Below, in pieces: positions 27,345 to 36,451 of a DNA stretch of 64,000 nt (position 1 is the stretch's first letter; each line of letters begins with the position of its first letter). The notes beneath the pieces are model-generated. The model did no database searches, had not been told where the DNA came from, and saw only the letters and a list, made by a program, of their open reading frames with translations. Made by a program: the position numbers and the translations under genes. Origin of the DNA: CAIKMD01 sp036501365 (GTDB lineage: Bacteria > Pseudomonadota > Alphaproteobacteria > ATCC43930 > CGMCC-115725); contig DASYAL010000002.1 of assembly GCA_036501365.1 (NCBI GenBank), positions 4,315-68,314 on the forward strand, written 5' to 3'.

Positions 27345-27974
27345 TCATCCCGCTCGGCCGGTTACCGCCCAGAGCGGATCCTGGTCGAGGCCAGGTGGAA
27401 TCAAGGTCAGCGTCTCGAGCGCAGTGAAGCCCGCGCGCTCGAGGTACAGCCCGACGAGCCGGTCGTGCTGGCCCATGGGCAGGCCGAGCCAGATCGCGAC
27501 GGCTTTGGTGGGGAAACACCTATTCGAAAACGTGATCGCAATGAGGCCGCCAGGCTTCAGCACGCGCTTCACTTCGGCAAACACGGCGACAGGATGCTGG
27601 AGATATTGCACCGAGACGCAGATCGCGGCCGCATCGATGGCGGCGTCGGCGAGCGGCAAGATCGGATCGGCGTTCAAATCCTGCACGAACCAGCGCGTGT
27701 AGCGCGGATTGGCCTTGAGCTCGTCCTCGTTCATGCCGTGGCCGACCACTTCGCCATAGTCGATCTCCGGCGGCAGATGCGCGACCCAGCTTCCCATCAG
27801 ATCGAGGATCGTGCCGCCCGCCGGAAAGAGCGCGCGATAGAGGGCCGTCACCGCCGCAACCGCACGCTCGTCGATATGAGTGACGAAGCGCGGCGACGTG
27901 TAGAACAGCGGATCGGGCGCAGGGTCCTCCTTCGTGAAAGCCTGCGGCGGCAGCTCGGGCAAATCCTCGGCCAT
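27345..27974 (-). CDS. SAM-dependent methyltransferase-like protein
   Basis: 209 residues from MAEDLPELPPQAFTKEDPAP. It belongs to a methyltransferase-11-like group with an unusual motif I, TILDLMGSWVAHLP, where the usual Gly-rich loop reads LMGSW, and later VSVQYLQHPVAVFAEVKRVL and PGGLIAITFSN. Preceding FYTSPRFVTHIDERAV is also typical of that group. Catalytic methylation is expected but the altered loop leaves the cofactor-binding mode unproven. The frame is open to 28013; the ATG at 27974 is preferred by homology of the start. It is divergent from an MFS transporter. Confidence 0.78.
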   Translation of the reverse strand: MAEDLPELPPQAFTKEDPAPDPLFYTSPRFVTHIDERAVAAVTALYRALFPAGGTILDLMGSWVAHLPPEIDYGEVVGHGMNEDELKANPRYTRWFVQDLNADPILPLADAAIDAAAICVSVQYLQHPVAVFAEVKRVLKPGGLIAITFSNRCFPTKAVAIWLGLPMGQHDRLVGLYLERAGFTALETLTLIPPGLDQDPLWAVTGRAG

Positions 27975-28076
27975 GCGCGATGATAGCGCGGAACGGCTTG
28001 CCTGCACCTGCACGTCTGGGCCATGCTGGCAGCAAATCGCTCACGCAATCACAAAGAGCGACACGGGGAGGTTCAA

Positions 28077-29324
28077 ATGCTGACGACGGGCATCTTCAAG
28101 AGCCGGTGGTGGATGGTGTTCGGCGCCGCGGTCGCGCTGATGATGAACACCGGCGTCGTCTCGAATTTCGCTTTCGCGGTCTTCATCAAGCCGATCACCC
28201 AAGATCTCGGCATCAGCCGCGCCACGCTCACCGGTGCGACGCTCGTCGCCTCGATCGCCGGCACCTGCATCGCACCGTTCTTCGGCAAGGCGATTGACTA
28301 TTTCGGACTTCGGCGCGTGCATCTGCCGATGATCTTCATGTTCGCGATCGGCACCGCGACCTTGGGCCTGTTGCAGCCGGCCTTCTGGTTCATGGTGCTG
28401 CTCTTCCTCTTCCACGGACTTTTCGGCCAGGGCCAGTCGCCGGTCGGCTATTCGAAAGCGCTGACCGCCTGGTTCGACAAGGATCGCGGCCTTGCCCTCG
28501 GCATCGCCATTGCCGGCGTCGGCCTCGGCGTCGCGGCGATCCCGCCTTTCGCCAATGCCGTGATCCAGAATTTCGGCTGGCGCTGGGGCTATGTGGCGAT
28601 GGGCGGCGCGATCATCGTGCTGGCGCTGATCCCGACCTGGCTCTTCGAGCGCGAGCCGCCGATCCCGCCCGAGCGCGACCACAGCGCCGCCAGCGCGGCG
28701 GTGCCCGGCATCCATCTGCGCGAGGCGGTGCAGACCTGGCGCTTCTGGGCGATGACCGTGGCGTTCTTCGTCGCGATCGTCGCGATCAACGGCACCCTCA
28801 CGCAGATCGTCGCGCTGATGACCGATCGCGGCGAGCCGCTCCGGGACGCGGTCTTCGCGCTGTCGATGTCGGGCATTGCCTTGACCGTCGGGCGGATCTT
28901 CTCGGGCTTCTGCCTCGACCGTTTCCACGGACCCTATGTCGCCTGCACCTTCTTCTTGAGCGCGGCAATCGGCGTGCTGTTGCTCGCAGCCGATATCTCG
29001 CCGTTCCTCGGCACGATTTTATGCGGTCTCGGGATCGGCGCCGAGGTCGATCTCATGGCCTTCCTCGTCAGCCGCTATTTCGGCATCCGCGCGTTCGGCG
29101 CGATCTACGGGCTGATGTTCGCGATCTTCAGCTTCGGCGTCGGGCTTGGGCCGTTCCTGATGAGTCTCGCGCACGACATCATGCACAGCTACGTGCCGGC
29201 GATGATCGTCTTCGAGATCGGGCTGATCGGATCGATCCTGGCGCTGCTGCCGCTGGGTCCCTATCGCTTCGCCGGCCCACGCCATGGCGGCGTCGAGCGC
29301 GAGCAGGCGCCCGCGGCGGCGTAA
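28077..29324 (+). CDS. MFS transporter (OFA/monocarboxylate-like)
   Basis: 415 residues with 12 hydrophobic segments in two sets of six. The start at 28077 follows GGGGAGG by 6 nt and gives WWMVFGAAVALMMNTGVVSN as segment 1. Loop 2-3 has GKAIDYFGLRRVHLP, a D-x-x-G-x-R variant, and the second half has SGFCLDRFHGPYVACTFF. The YSKALTAWFDKDRGLALGIA stretch is typical of the oxalate/formate-antiporter and monocarboxylate branches. It should move a small organic acid across the inner membrane. The stop lies 3 bp from the convergent prfB stop. Confidence 0.9.
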   Translation: MLTTGIFKSRWWMVFGAAVALMMNTGVVSNFAFAVFIKPITQDLGISRATLTGATLVASIAGTCIAPFFGKAIDYFGLRRVHLPMIFMFAIGTATLGLLQPAFWFMVLLFLFHGLFGQGQSPVGYSKALTAWFDKDRGLALGIAIAGVGLGVAAIPPFANAVIQNFGWRWGYVAMGGAIIVLALIPTWLFEREPPIPPERDHSAASAAVPGIHLREAVQTWRFWAMTVAFFVAIVAINGTLTQIVALMTDRGEPLRDAVFALSMSGIALTVGRIFSGFCLDRFHGPYVACTFFLSAAIGVLLLAADISPFLGTILCGLGIGAEVDLMAFLVSRYFGIRAFGAIYGLMFAIFSFGVGLGPFLMSLAHDIMHSYVPAMIVFEIGLIGSILALLPLGPYRFAGPRHGGVEREQAPAAA

Positions 29325-29327
29325 GAC

Positions 29328-30477
29328 TTAAGCGCTGCCGCGCGCCTCGTCCACCGCGGCATCGGCGCCCTTGATGCGCTGCGCGAGCGAGGCTTGCAGG
29401 AAAGCGTCGATGTCGCCGTCCAGCACCTTGTCGGTTTGGCTGGTCTCGACGCCGGTGCGCAGGTCCTTCACCATCTGATAGGGCTGCAGCACGTAGGACC
29501 GGATCTGGTGGCCCCAACCGATATCGGTCTTGGTGGCGTTCATCGCCTCGGTCACGGCTTCGCGTTTCTGCAACTCGACCTCATAGAGCCGGGCCTTCAG
29601 CATCGACTGCGCCTTGGCGCGGTTCTGATGCTGCGAGCGCTCGCTCTGGCAGGCGACGACCACCGGGTGTTCGAAGTCGGGCGGCTGATAGGTCATGCGC
29701 ACCGCGCTGTCGGTCTTGTTGACGTGCTGGCCGCCGGCGCCGGACGAGCGATAGGTATCGACGCGCAGATATTTCTCCTCGATCTCCACCTCGATCTTGT
29801 CGTCGACCACGGGATAGACCCAGGCGGAGGCGAAGCTCGTGTGCCGGCGCGCATTGGCGTCGAAGGGAGAGATACGTACCAGGCGATGGACGCCGCTCTC
29901 GGTCTTGAGCCAGCCATAGGCGTTCTCGCCGGCGACGCGGATGGTCGCCGATTTGATGCCGGCGCCCTCGCCCGCGCTCTCCTCGAGCCATTCGACCTTG
30001 TAGCCGTGCTGCTCGCCCCAGCGCACATACATGCGCAGCAGCATCTCGGCCCAATCCTGCGCCTCGGTGCCGCCCGACCCTGCATGAACCTCGAGATAGC
30101 AGTCGTTGCCGTCGGCCTCGCCCGACAACAGGCTATCGAGCTCGCGCACTTTAACCTCGTCATGCAGCGCGGCGAGCGTCTTCTGCGCCTCGTCGAGCAT
30201 CGCCTGATCGCCTTCGCCTTCGGCAAGCTCGGCGAGCGCCAGCGTGTCGTCGACTTCGCGCTCGATCTTCAGGTAGCCGTTGACGCCTTTATCGAGACGG
30301 GTGCGCTCGCGCATCAGCCCTTGCGCGCGCGTTGAATCGTCCCACAGATTCGGATCTTCGATGAGCGCGTTCAGCTCGGCGAGGCGACGAGTCGCGTTGT
30401 CCCAGTCAAAGATGCCTCCTCAGCAGCGCCAACGACGACCGGATCTCGTCGACGACTGCCAGAATTTCTGCGCGCAT
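29328..30477 (-). CDS. prfB: peptide chain release factor 2, made by +1 programmed frameshift
   Basis: RF2 reads UGA and UAA stop codons and triggers release. The gene starts at the ATG at 30477 (MRAEILAVVDEIRSSLALLR), runs 23 codons to CTT at 30409-30411 and meets an in-frame TGA at 30406-30408. A +1 slip after CTT continues in the frame that runs to 29328, giving 382 residues in total. The body has the stop-reading SPF motif (SPFDANARRHTSFASAW) and the catalytic GGQ loop (SSGAGGQHVNKTDSAVRM), each in the expected place. Any call that starts at 30314 lacks the first ~54 residues. It lies 80 bp downstream of mrcA on the same strand. Confidence 0.95.
30405..30420 (-). promoter_or_regulatory. 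RF2 programmed +1 frameshift site
   Basis: On the coding strand the bases read AGGAGG-CAT-CTT-TGA-C. The internal Shine-Dalgarno AGGAGG stands 3 nt before the CTT slip codon, the same spacing as in E. coli prfB, and TGA is the RF2 target. Low RF2 favours slipping CTT to the overlapping TTT, which makes more RF2: an autoregulatory switch. Confidence 0.95.
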
Positions 30478-30557
30478 GATGAAGCTCTCGACTCTCGGCC
30501 GTCGGCGAATAACCGACAGCAGGTGAATACCGATAGCTGATAGCCGAAAGCGGGGGG

Positions 30558-33029
30558 CTAATAAAGCCCGCCGGTACCGGTCGCGGGAACCGGCTGCGCC
30601 ACGGCACTCGTGCCATCGCTGTCGGAACCGTCGAGGGTCAGGCCTTGCGACGGCACATTCCCGCTCACCACCATGCCGGAGCCGGACGTGCCTGGCTCGG
30701 TCCCCGGCTTATAGGCCTCGAGGATCGCGTTCTTCTCGTCCGGCCGCGCGAGCTGTCCGGTCGCGGGATTGATGCGCACCAGCTCGATTCCGGGCGGAAT
30801 GCGGAACGGCGTCGCGGGTTGATCCTTCAACGCACCGATCATGAAGTCGCGGAACGCCGGCGCGGCGACGCTGGCGCCGGTCTCGCGCTGGCCGAGGGTG
30901 TGCGGCTGATCGAAGCCGACAAATACGCCGGCGACGAGGTCGGGCGAGAAGCCCATGAACCAGGTGTCGTCACTGTCGTTGGTCGTGCCGGTCTTGCCGG
31001 CGAGCGGCTTGCCGACCACCGACACGCTCTTGCCGGTACCGCGTTGCACCACGCCGACCATCATCGAGACGATCTGATAGACGCTGCGCGGATCGGCGAT
31101 CTGCGGCCGGTTGTCGGGCAGATCGGGCGGCGGCTGTCCGTTCCAATCGACGTTGGTGCAGCCCTCGCACAGCCGCGTATCAGCGCGGTAGATCGTGACG
31201 CCGTTGCGATCCTGCACGCGATCGATGAAGGTCGGCGCGATCTTCTTGCCGCCGTTCACCAGCATCGCATAGGCGGTGGCGAGGCGCAGTGGCGTGGTCG
31301 CGCCGGCGCCGATGATGAAAGAGTATTCGCGCGGCATGTGATCGAGAATGCCGAAGCGCTCGACGTAATCGGCGACCGTGTCGAGGCCGATCGCGGTTCC
31401 GACCCGCGCGGTGACGAGGTTGAGCGATTCCTCGAGGCCGAAGCGCAGCGGCACGGGCCCGTAGAATTTGCGCTCGTAATTCGATGGGTTCCATTTCGGC
31501 AGCCCCGGCCCCTGGTCGACGACGAAGGGCGCGTCGAGCACGATGGTCGACGGCGTGAAGCCGTGATCGAGCGCGGCGAGATAGATGAAAGGCTTGATCG
31601 CCGAGCCGGTCTGGCGCATGGCCTGGGTCGCGCGATCGAATTGGCTCATCTCGTAGCTGAAGCCGCCGTCGAGCGCGAGCACTCGGCCGGTATGCGGATC
31701 CATCGCGACGAACGCGCCCGATACTTCGGGGAGCTGCTCCAGCGCGAAGACGCCCGCGTTCTTGGCGCCGCTCGCCGTCGATCCTTGCGCTTGCACCAGC
31801 ACGACATCGCCCGCTGCGACGACGTCGGACGGGCGCGACGGCACCGCGCCGACATGGGCGTCGGGCAGCTCCTTGCGCGCCCATTTCAATTGGTCGAATG
31901 GGATCGTGCCGGTCCTGCCATCGCCGAGGCCGATCTCGGCGCCGGCGGCCGAGATGCCGAGCACGACGGCGATCTGCCAGCCCTCCTCATCGGCCCCGGC
32001 GGGGAACGGAACCGCCTTGAGTTGGGTCTGCCAGCCGGTAGCGGTGCTGATATGCGTGACCGGCCCGCGCCAGCCGTGACGGCGATCATAGGCCATCAAC
32101 GCATCGCGCAGCGCCTGGTCGGCTATCGCCTGCAGATGCGGATCGAGGCTCGTGCGCACCGCGAGGCCCGAGGTGTAGAGACCCTTCTCGCCAAAGCGCT
32201 GCAGCAGCTCGCGGCGGACTTCTTCGGTGAAATAATCGGCTTTGACGGTCTCGGTCTCGTCGCGATGGCGCAGGGTGATGGGCTGCCCCTCGGCAACGGC
32301 GCCTTCTTGCTGCGTCAGGAAACCCGCCTCGACCATGCGGTCGAGCACGTAGTTGCGACGCTCGCGCGCGGCTTCCGGAAAGCGCACCGGATTGTAATTG
32401 TTGGGCGCCTTCGGCAGGCCGCCGAGAAACGCCGCCTCGCTGGGCGTGAGCTCGTCGAGCGGTTTGTTGAAGTAGTTGAGCGCCGCCGCGGCGACGCCGT
32501 AGGCGCCCTCGCCGAGATAGATCTCGTTGAGATAGAGCTCGAGAATGCGGTCCTTGCTCAGCGCCTGCTCCATGCGCACGGCAACCAGCGCCTCGCGGAT
32601 CTTGCGCTGCAGCGAGACTTCGTTGGTGAGAAGGAAGTTCTTCGCCACTTGCTGGGTGATTGTCGAGGCGCCGACCGGCCGGCGGCCGCTGCCGTAATGC
32701 AAGAGATCGGTCACCGCCGCGCGCATCATCGACAACGGATCGACGCCGGGATGGGTGTAGAAGTTCTTGTCCTCGGCCGCGAGGAACGCATGGATCACCA
32801 GCGGCGGCATCGCTTTGATCGGGATGAAGACGCGCTTTTCGGTCGCGTATTCCGCCATCAGGCGGCCATCGCCGGCATAGACTCGGGTCACGATCGGCGG
32901 CTGGTAATTGGCGAGCTGCTCGTAATCCGGCAGGTCACGGCCGAAATACCAAACCGCGAGCCCGGCCACCCCGGCACCCGCGAGCCCAGCAAGAATCACC
33001 AGCGCTATCAGTATCTTAACGAGCTTCAT
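30558..33029 (-). CDS. mrcA: penicillin-binding protein 1A, class A
   Basis: 823 residues. An inner-membrane anchor (residues ~5-28) precedes the GT51 glycosyltransferase domain with the catalytic Glu86 in AAEDKNFYTHPG and GASTITQQVAKNF at 120-132. A beta-rich insert (~325-440) follows, then the transpeptidase domain with SxxK at S476-K479 (GSAIKPF), SxN at S535-N537 (SLN), and KTGTT at 679-683. The enzyme polymerises and crosslinks peptidoglycan in the periplasm. The C-terminal ~60 residues are Gly/Ser/Thr-rich and disordered. The mrcA-prfB order is common in alphaproteobacteria. The start is 14 bp downstream of an inverted repeat (33043-33083). Confidence 0.96.
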   Translation of the reverse strand: MKLVKILIALVILAGLAGAGVAGLAVWYFGRDLPDYEQLANYQPPIVTRVYAGDGRLMAEYATEKRVFIPIKAMPPLVIHAFLAAEDKNFYTHPGVDPLSMMRAAVTDLLHYGSGRRPVGASTITQQVAKNFLLTNEVSLQRKIREALVAVRMEQALSKDRILELYLNEIYLGEGAYGVAAAALNYFNKPLDELTPSEAAFLGGLPKAPNNYNPVRFPEAARERRNYVLDRMVEAGFLTQQEGAVAEGQPITLRHRDETETVKADYFTEEVRRELLQRFGEKGLYTSGLAVRTSLDPHLQAIADQALRDALMAYDRRHGWRGPVTHISTATGWQTQLKAVPFPAGADEEGWQIAVVLGISAAGAEIGLGDGRTGTIPFDQLKWARKELPDAHVGAVPSRPSDVVAAGDVVLVQAQGSTASGAKNAGVFALEQLPEVSGAFVAMDPHTGRVLALDGGFSYEMSQFDRATQAMRQTGSAIKPFIYLAALDHGFTPSTIVLDAPFVVDQGPGLPKWNPSNYERKFYGPVPLRFGLEESLNLVTARVGTAIGLDTVADYVERFGILDHMPREYSFIIGAGATTPLRLATAYAMLVNGGKKIAPTFIDRVQDRNGVTIYRADTRLCEGCTNVDWNGQPPPDLPDNRPQIADPRSVYQIVSMMVGVVQRGTGKSVSVVGKPLAGKTGTTNDSDDTWFMGFSPDLVAGVFVGFDQPHTLGQRETGASVAAPAFRDFMIGALKDQPATPFRIPPGIELVRINPATGQLARPDEKNAILEAYKPGTEPGTSGSGMVVSGNVPSQGLTLDGSDSDGTSAVAQPVPATGTGGLY

Positions 33030-33042
33030 CCGATCGTCTCAA

Positions 33043-33083
33043 CGACTCGGTCCGGCATGCGTTGCTTGCACCGGTCCGAGTCG
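33043..33083 (-). promoter_or_regulatory. 13-bp inverted repeat in the mrcA upstream region
   Basis: Arms CGACTCGGTCCGG (33043-33055) and CCGGTCCGAGTCG (33071-33083) match at 12 of 13 positions across a 15-nt loop. It ends 13 bp before the mrcA ATG. It could be an RNA hairpin in the mrcA leader or a protein-binding site; no T run follows. Confidence 0.5.
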
Positions 33084-33493
33084 GCGAGATTCCCGCCCCG
33101 CCGCTCCGGCACAAGTCTAACTTGCGCCCGCTTTGTGGCGCGTTCAAGGCACCATTCCAAGCGCGTTTCGGATTAAATGCAGGTTAATGCCCCAACTCCG
33201 CCGCGGGCCTTACGCAGCGGTTGTCGGCGAGCGGCGCGACTTGTATCCTCTTCTTCGCGATGCCGCGCGCGGTGCCGCCCCCAGCAGGGCAACATGCGAA
33301 GCGCGGATGGATTTAACCCGAAGCCGTCCGGCCGCCGATTTCCGGCGCCGGGGCCGACCCTCTGAGAGTTCCGCCATGGCCTCCTCTTCTGCGCCGTTCG
33401 ACGGACCGAGCCTCGGCACCGGCTTCGCCCCAATGAGGACAGCGCCGCCCGTTCTTCGCACGGGTTGGGGCGCGTTCCTCGGAGTTCCCAACA
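33084..33493 (+). promoter_or_regulatory. rne leader region, no gene supported
   Basis: These 410 bases between divergent mrcA and rne hold no convincing gene; reading frames here lack family features. A hairpin sits just before rne: outer stem GCGCC/GGCGC (33442-33446 with 33469-33473) and inner stem CCCGT/ACGGG around a 7-nt loop. A GGAG at 33480-33483 is the likely ribosome site. RNase E is known to control its own mRNA through its 5' leader, so a long structured leader is expected; the promoter itself was not identified. Confidence 0.4.
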
Positions 33494-36436
33494 ATGGCAA
33501 AGCGCATGCTCATCGATGCGGCGCATCCGGAAGAGACCCGGGTGGTCGTTTTGAGCGGTCAGCGGCTCGAAGAATTTGATTTCGAGACTTCCACCAAAAA
33601 GCAGATCAAGGGCAATATCTATCTCGCCAAAGTGACGCGCGTCGAGCCGTCGCTGCAGGCAGCCTTCGTCGAATATGGCGGCAATCGCCATGGCTTCCTC
33701 GCCTTCGGCGAAATCCATCCTGACTATTACCGCATCCCGGTCGCCGATCGTCAGGCCGCGCTTGACGCCGATCGCGCCGCCGAGGTCGCGGCCAACGAGC
33801 AGGAAGAGGAACGCGTCGAAGCCGGTCTTCCGCTCACCCAGGAGATGATGGCCGGCGAAGCCGATGAGAGCCGGCGCGAGAGTAGCGCCGCCGCCATGGC
33901 GGGGGACCGCCTGGTCGATCTTATCCCTGACCCGGAAGCGATGGACGACGATCCCGGGGATCCGGCGGGAGATGATGAGCCCGAGATCGGCGCTTTTCCC
34001 GAAGATCCGGAAGCGCCGGCGACCGTCGATCTTTCGGTCGAGGAGCCGGCCGTTGCTGCCGCGCCGCCCGATGGGGATACCTTTGGCGAAGGTGACGCCG
34101 ACCAGAGCAGCGATCTCTTTGCCGAAGTTGGCGAGACAACGGAGTTGGCGACGGCGGAGGGCACGCCACCCATCGAAGTCGCCGAGGCACCTGTCACCAT
34201 CGAGACCATCGGCGGCGACGAGATGGAGGAAACCGCGCGGCCGCGGGCGCGGCCGCACCGCCATTACAAGATCCAAGAAGTCATCAAGCGCCGCCAGATC
34301 ATGCTGGTGCAGGTGACGAAGGAAGAACGCGGCAACAAAGGCGCGGCGCTCACGACCTACATCTCGCTCGCCGGCCGCTATTGTGTATTGATGCCGAATA
34401 CGCCGCGCGGCGGCGGCGTGTCGCGCAAGATCACCTCGATGCAGGATCGCCGCCGGCTGAAAGATCTGATGAGCGATCTCGAAGTGCCGGACGGCATGGG
34501 CGTCATCGTGCGCACCGCCGGCAGCGAGCGCTCGAAGGCCGAGATTCTGCGCGACTTCGAATACCTGCTGCGGCTCTGGGACGATATTCGCGAACTGACG
34601 CTCAAATCGACTGCGCCGGCGCTGATCTACGAGGAAGGTAACCTCATCAAGCGTTCGATCCGCGATCTCTATTCGCGCGACATCGACGAAGTCCTGGTCG
34701 ACGGCCGCGAAGGCTACGAGACCGCCAAATCCTTCATGCGCATGCTGATGCCAAGCCATGCCAAGCGCGTGAAGCTTTACAACGACCCATCGGTGCCGTT
34801 GCTCCATCGCTTCCAGGTCGAGGGCCAGCTCGACGCGATCCATTCGGCGGTCGTTCAGCTGCGCTCCGGCGGCTACATCGTGATCAATCCGACCGAGGCG
34901 CTGGTCGCCATCGACGTCAATTCGGGCCGGTCGACCCGCGAGCGCAACATCGAGGAGACGGCGCTCAAGACCAACCTTGAAGCCGCCGAGGAGGTCGCGC
35001 GCCAGTTGCGGTTGCGCGATTTGGCCGGGCTGATCGTCATCGATTTCATCGATATGGAAGAGCATCGCCACAACGGCGCGGTCGAGCGTCGACTGAAGGA
35101 CGCGATGCGCCATGATCGCGCTCGGATCCAAATCGGCCGCATCAGCCCGTTCGGCCTCCTCGAACTGTCGCGGCAAAGGCTGCGCCCCTCGCTACTCGAA
35201 GCCTCGACCCAGCCCTGCCCCCATTGCAGCGGCACCGGCCATATCCGCTCGACCGAGTCGACCGCGCTCCACGTATTGCGCGCGATCGAGGAAGAGGGCA
35301 TGCGCCGGCGCACCGCCGAGATCAAGGTCGCCGTCTCGTCGGCTGTCGCGCTCTACGTACTCAATCAGAAGCGCGCGACCTTGCAGCAAATCGAAAGCCG
35401 CTACGGCTGCCATGTCACCGTCGACGAAGATGAAACGCTTATCCCGCCGGCTTTCCGACTCGACCGCGTGCGCGCCTTCACCCCGGCCGAGCTGACGGCC
35501 TTGCCGGTGCCGCAAGCGGCGCCGATGCCGGTCGAAGAGGAACCCGAAGAGGACGAGGCGATCGATGAGACGGCGATCGATGCGGAAGAGGCGGGCGTCG
35601 AATCGCGTCACCGCGCCGACGGCGAGCCGGTTTCTGCCGATCTGTCGTCCTGGTTGCCGGCGGGCGAGGACGAAGACGAGGCGGCCGAGACCGAAGCCGG
35701 CGCCGAAGGTCAGTCCCACAGCGAGGGTCAGCCGCATGGCGAGGGACCGGGTCGCCGGCGCCGCCGCCGGCGGCGGCGCGGCCGTGGCGGCGATCGCCAA
35801 GGTGAGCGCGGTCACGACCGCAGCGAAGGAGAATTCGGCAGCAGCGATGCCAATCTGCTCGGCGCCGATGCCGAGCCGCTTTCGCCGGCGATAGCTGCGG
35901 ACAACGACGCCGCCCCCATCGAAGCGCCGAGCGAGGGCGACGCCGCCGAGGAGATGCAGCCCGCCGACCTCCATCACGAGGGAGGCAGCGACCCTCGTCG
36001 GCGACGGCGCGGCCGGCGCGGCGGGCGGCGCCGCCATCGGGGCCAAGCGGCCGACGGCCCCGGCAGCGACAATCATTCCAGCGAACGCGGCCCGCGCTTG
36101 CAACTGGAGTTGCGGCCGGGTGAACCGGGCTATTCGGGGCCGGCCGAAGAATTCGGCGAAACGCCCGATTTGATTTCGGCCGACGAAGCGATCGATCTGC
36201 AAACCGCCCCGGAACCGCTGTCGCCGCTCAGCACGGAGCCCGCAACGCCGGAGCCGCGCCCGGTCGCCGCTCAGCCGGCGCCCGCTCACAAAGAGACGCC
36301 GCCGGCGCCGGCGAGCGAGTCCGAGAGCGAGTCCGAGAGCGAGTCCGACCGGGCGCCGACCGCCTATAACGTCTCGCCGTCGCAAGACGTCAGCGGCCCC
36401 GCGCCCAATCCGCGGCGCGGCTGGTGGCGCCGTTAG
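33494..36436 (+). CDS. rne: ribonuclease E
   Basis: 980 residues. RNase E is the endonuclease that begins mRNA decay and processes rRNA and tRNA. The S1 RNA-binding region (from ~35) is split by a long acidic insert (residues ~95-255), a feature of alphaproteobacterial enzymes. Catalytic metal ligands are D474 (VAIDVNSGRST) and D517 (IVIDFIDME), 43 apart as in E. coli, and the zinc link is C575-P-H-C578. The C-terminal ~300 residues are disordered, with Arg-rich blocks (RRRRRRRRGRGGDR) and acidic blocks, which should bind RNA and degradosome partners; it ends GWWRR. The region 36313-36348 has a 12-bp tandem repeat. Confidence 0.96.
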   Translation: MAKRMLIDAAHPEETRVVVLSGQRLEEFDFETSTKKQIKGNIYLAKVTRVEPSLQAAFVEYGGNRHGFLAFGEIHPDYYRIPVADRQAALDADRAAEVAANEQEEERVEAGLPLTQEMMAGEADESRRESSAAAMAGDRLVDLIPDPEAMDDDPGDPAGDDEPEIGAFPEDPEAPATVDLSVEEPAVAAAPPDGDTFGEGDADQSSDLFAEVGETTELATAEGTPPIEVAEAPVTIETIGGDEMEETARPRARPHRHYKIQEVIKRRQIMLVQVTKEERGNKGAALTTYISLAGRYCVLMPNTPRGGGVSRKITSMQDRRRLKDLMSDLEVPDGMGVIVRTAGSERSKAEILRDFEYLLRLWDDIRELTLKSTAPALIYEEGNLIKRSIRDLYSRDIDEVLVDGREGYETAKSFMRMLMPSHAKRVKLYNDPSVPLLHRFQVEGQLDAIHSAVVQLRSGGYIVINPTEALVAIDVNSGRSTRERNIEETALKTNLEAAEEVARQLRLRDLAGLIVIDFIDMEEHRHNGAVERRLKDAMRHDRARIQIGRISPFGLLELSRQRLRPSLLEASTQPCPHCSGTGHIRSTESTALHVLRAIEEEGMRRRTAEIKVAVSSAVALYVLNQKRATLQQIESRYGCHVTVDEDETLIPPAFRLDRVRAFTPAELTALPVPQAAPMPVEEEPEEDEAIDETAIDAEEAGVESRHRADGEPVSADLSSWLPAGEDEDEAAETEAGAEGQSHSEGQPHGEGPGRRRRRRRRRGRGGDRQGERGHDRSEGEFGSSDANLLGADAEPLSPAIAADNDAAPIEAPSEGDAAEEMQPADLHHEGGSDPRRRRRGRRGGRRRHRGQAADGPGSDNHSSERGPRLQLELRPGEPGYSGPAEEFGETPDLISADEAIDLQTAPEPLSPLSTEPATPEPRPVAAQPAPAHKETPPAPASESESESESESDRAPTAYNVSPSQDVSGPAPNPRRGWWRR
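36313..36348 (+). repeat. 12-bp tandem repeat in the rne tail
   Basis: Three perfect copies of GAGCGAGTCCGA stand head to tail, coding for alternating Ser-Glu in the disordered RNase E tail. Length changes in multiples of 12 would keep the frame. Confidence 0.85.
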
Positions 36437-36451
36437 AGCAAGACCGCGGCG

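Noticed and set aside
29328..30314. prfB read as a single frame from the ATG at 30314
   Set aside because: It drops about 54 residues of domain 1, while the upstream sequence encodes them with a standard CTT-TGA-C frameshift site.
30490..30557. Short hairpin GTCGG/CCGAC and TAGCTGATAGCC motif between mrcA and prfB
   Set aside because: Stem is only 5 bp with no T run, and the two genes look co-transcribed; too weak to call a terminator.
33133..33579. 148-codon frame in the mrcA-rne gap
   Set aside because: Overlaps the rne start in another frame, lacks a ribosome site and shows no family pattern; treated as leader DNA.
33173..35176. 667-codon open frame antisense to rne, and similar long frames (12203-13921, 42702-44513, 15715-16872, 59285-60718)
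   Set aside because: They lie fully opposite well-supported genes, have Arg/Ala/Gly/Asp-rich shadow composition and no family motif. GC-rich coding DNA leaves antisense frames open.
36437..36451. Possible second AGAGC-type inverted repeat after rne
   Set aside because: TTAGAGCAAGACC has only one arm; no pairing sequence follows within 60 bases.
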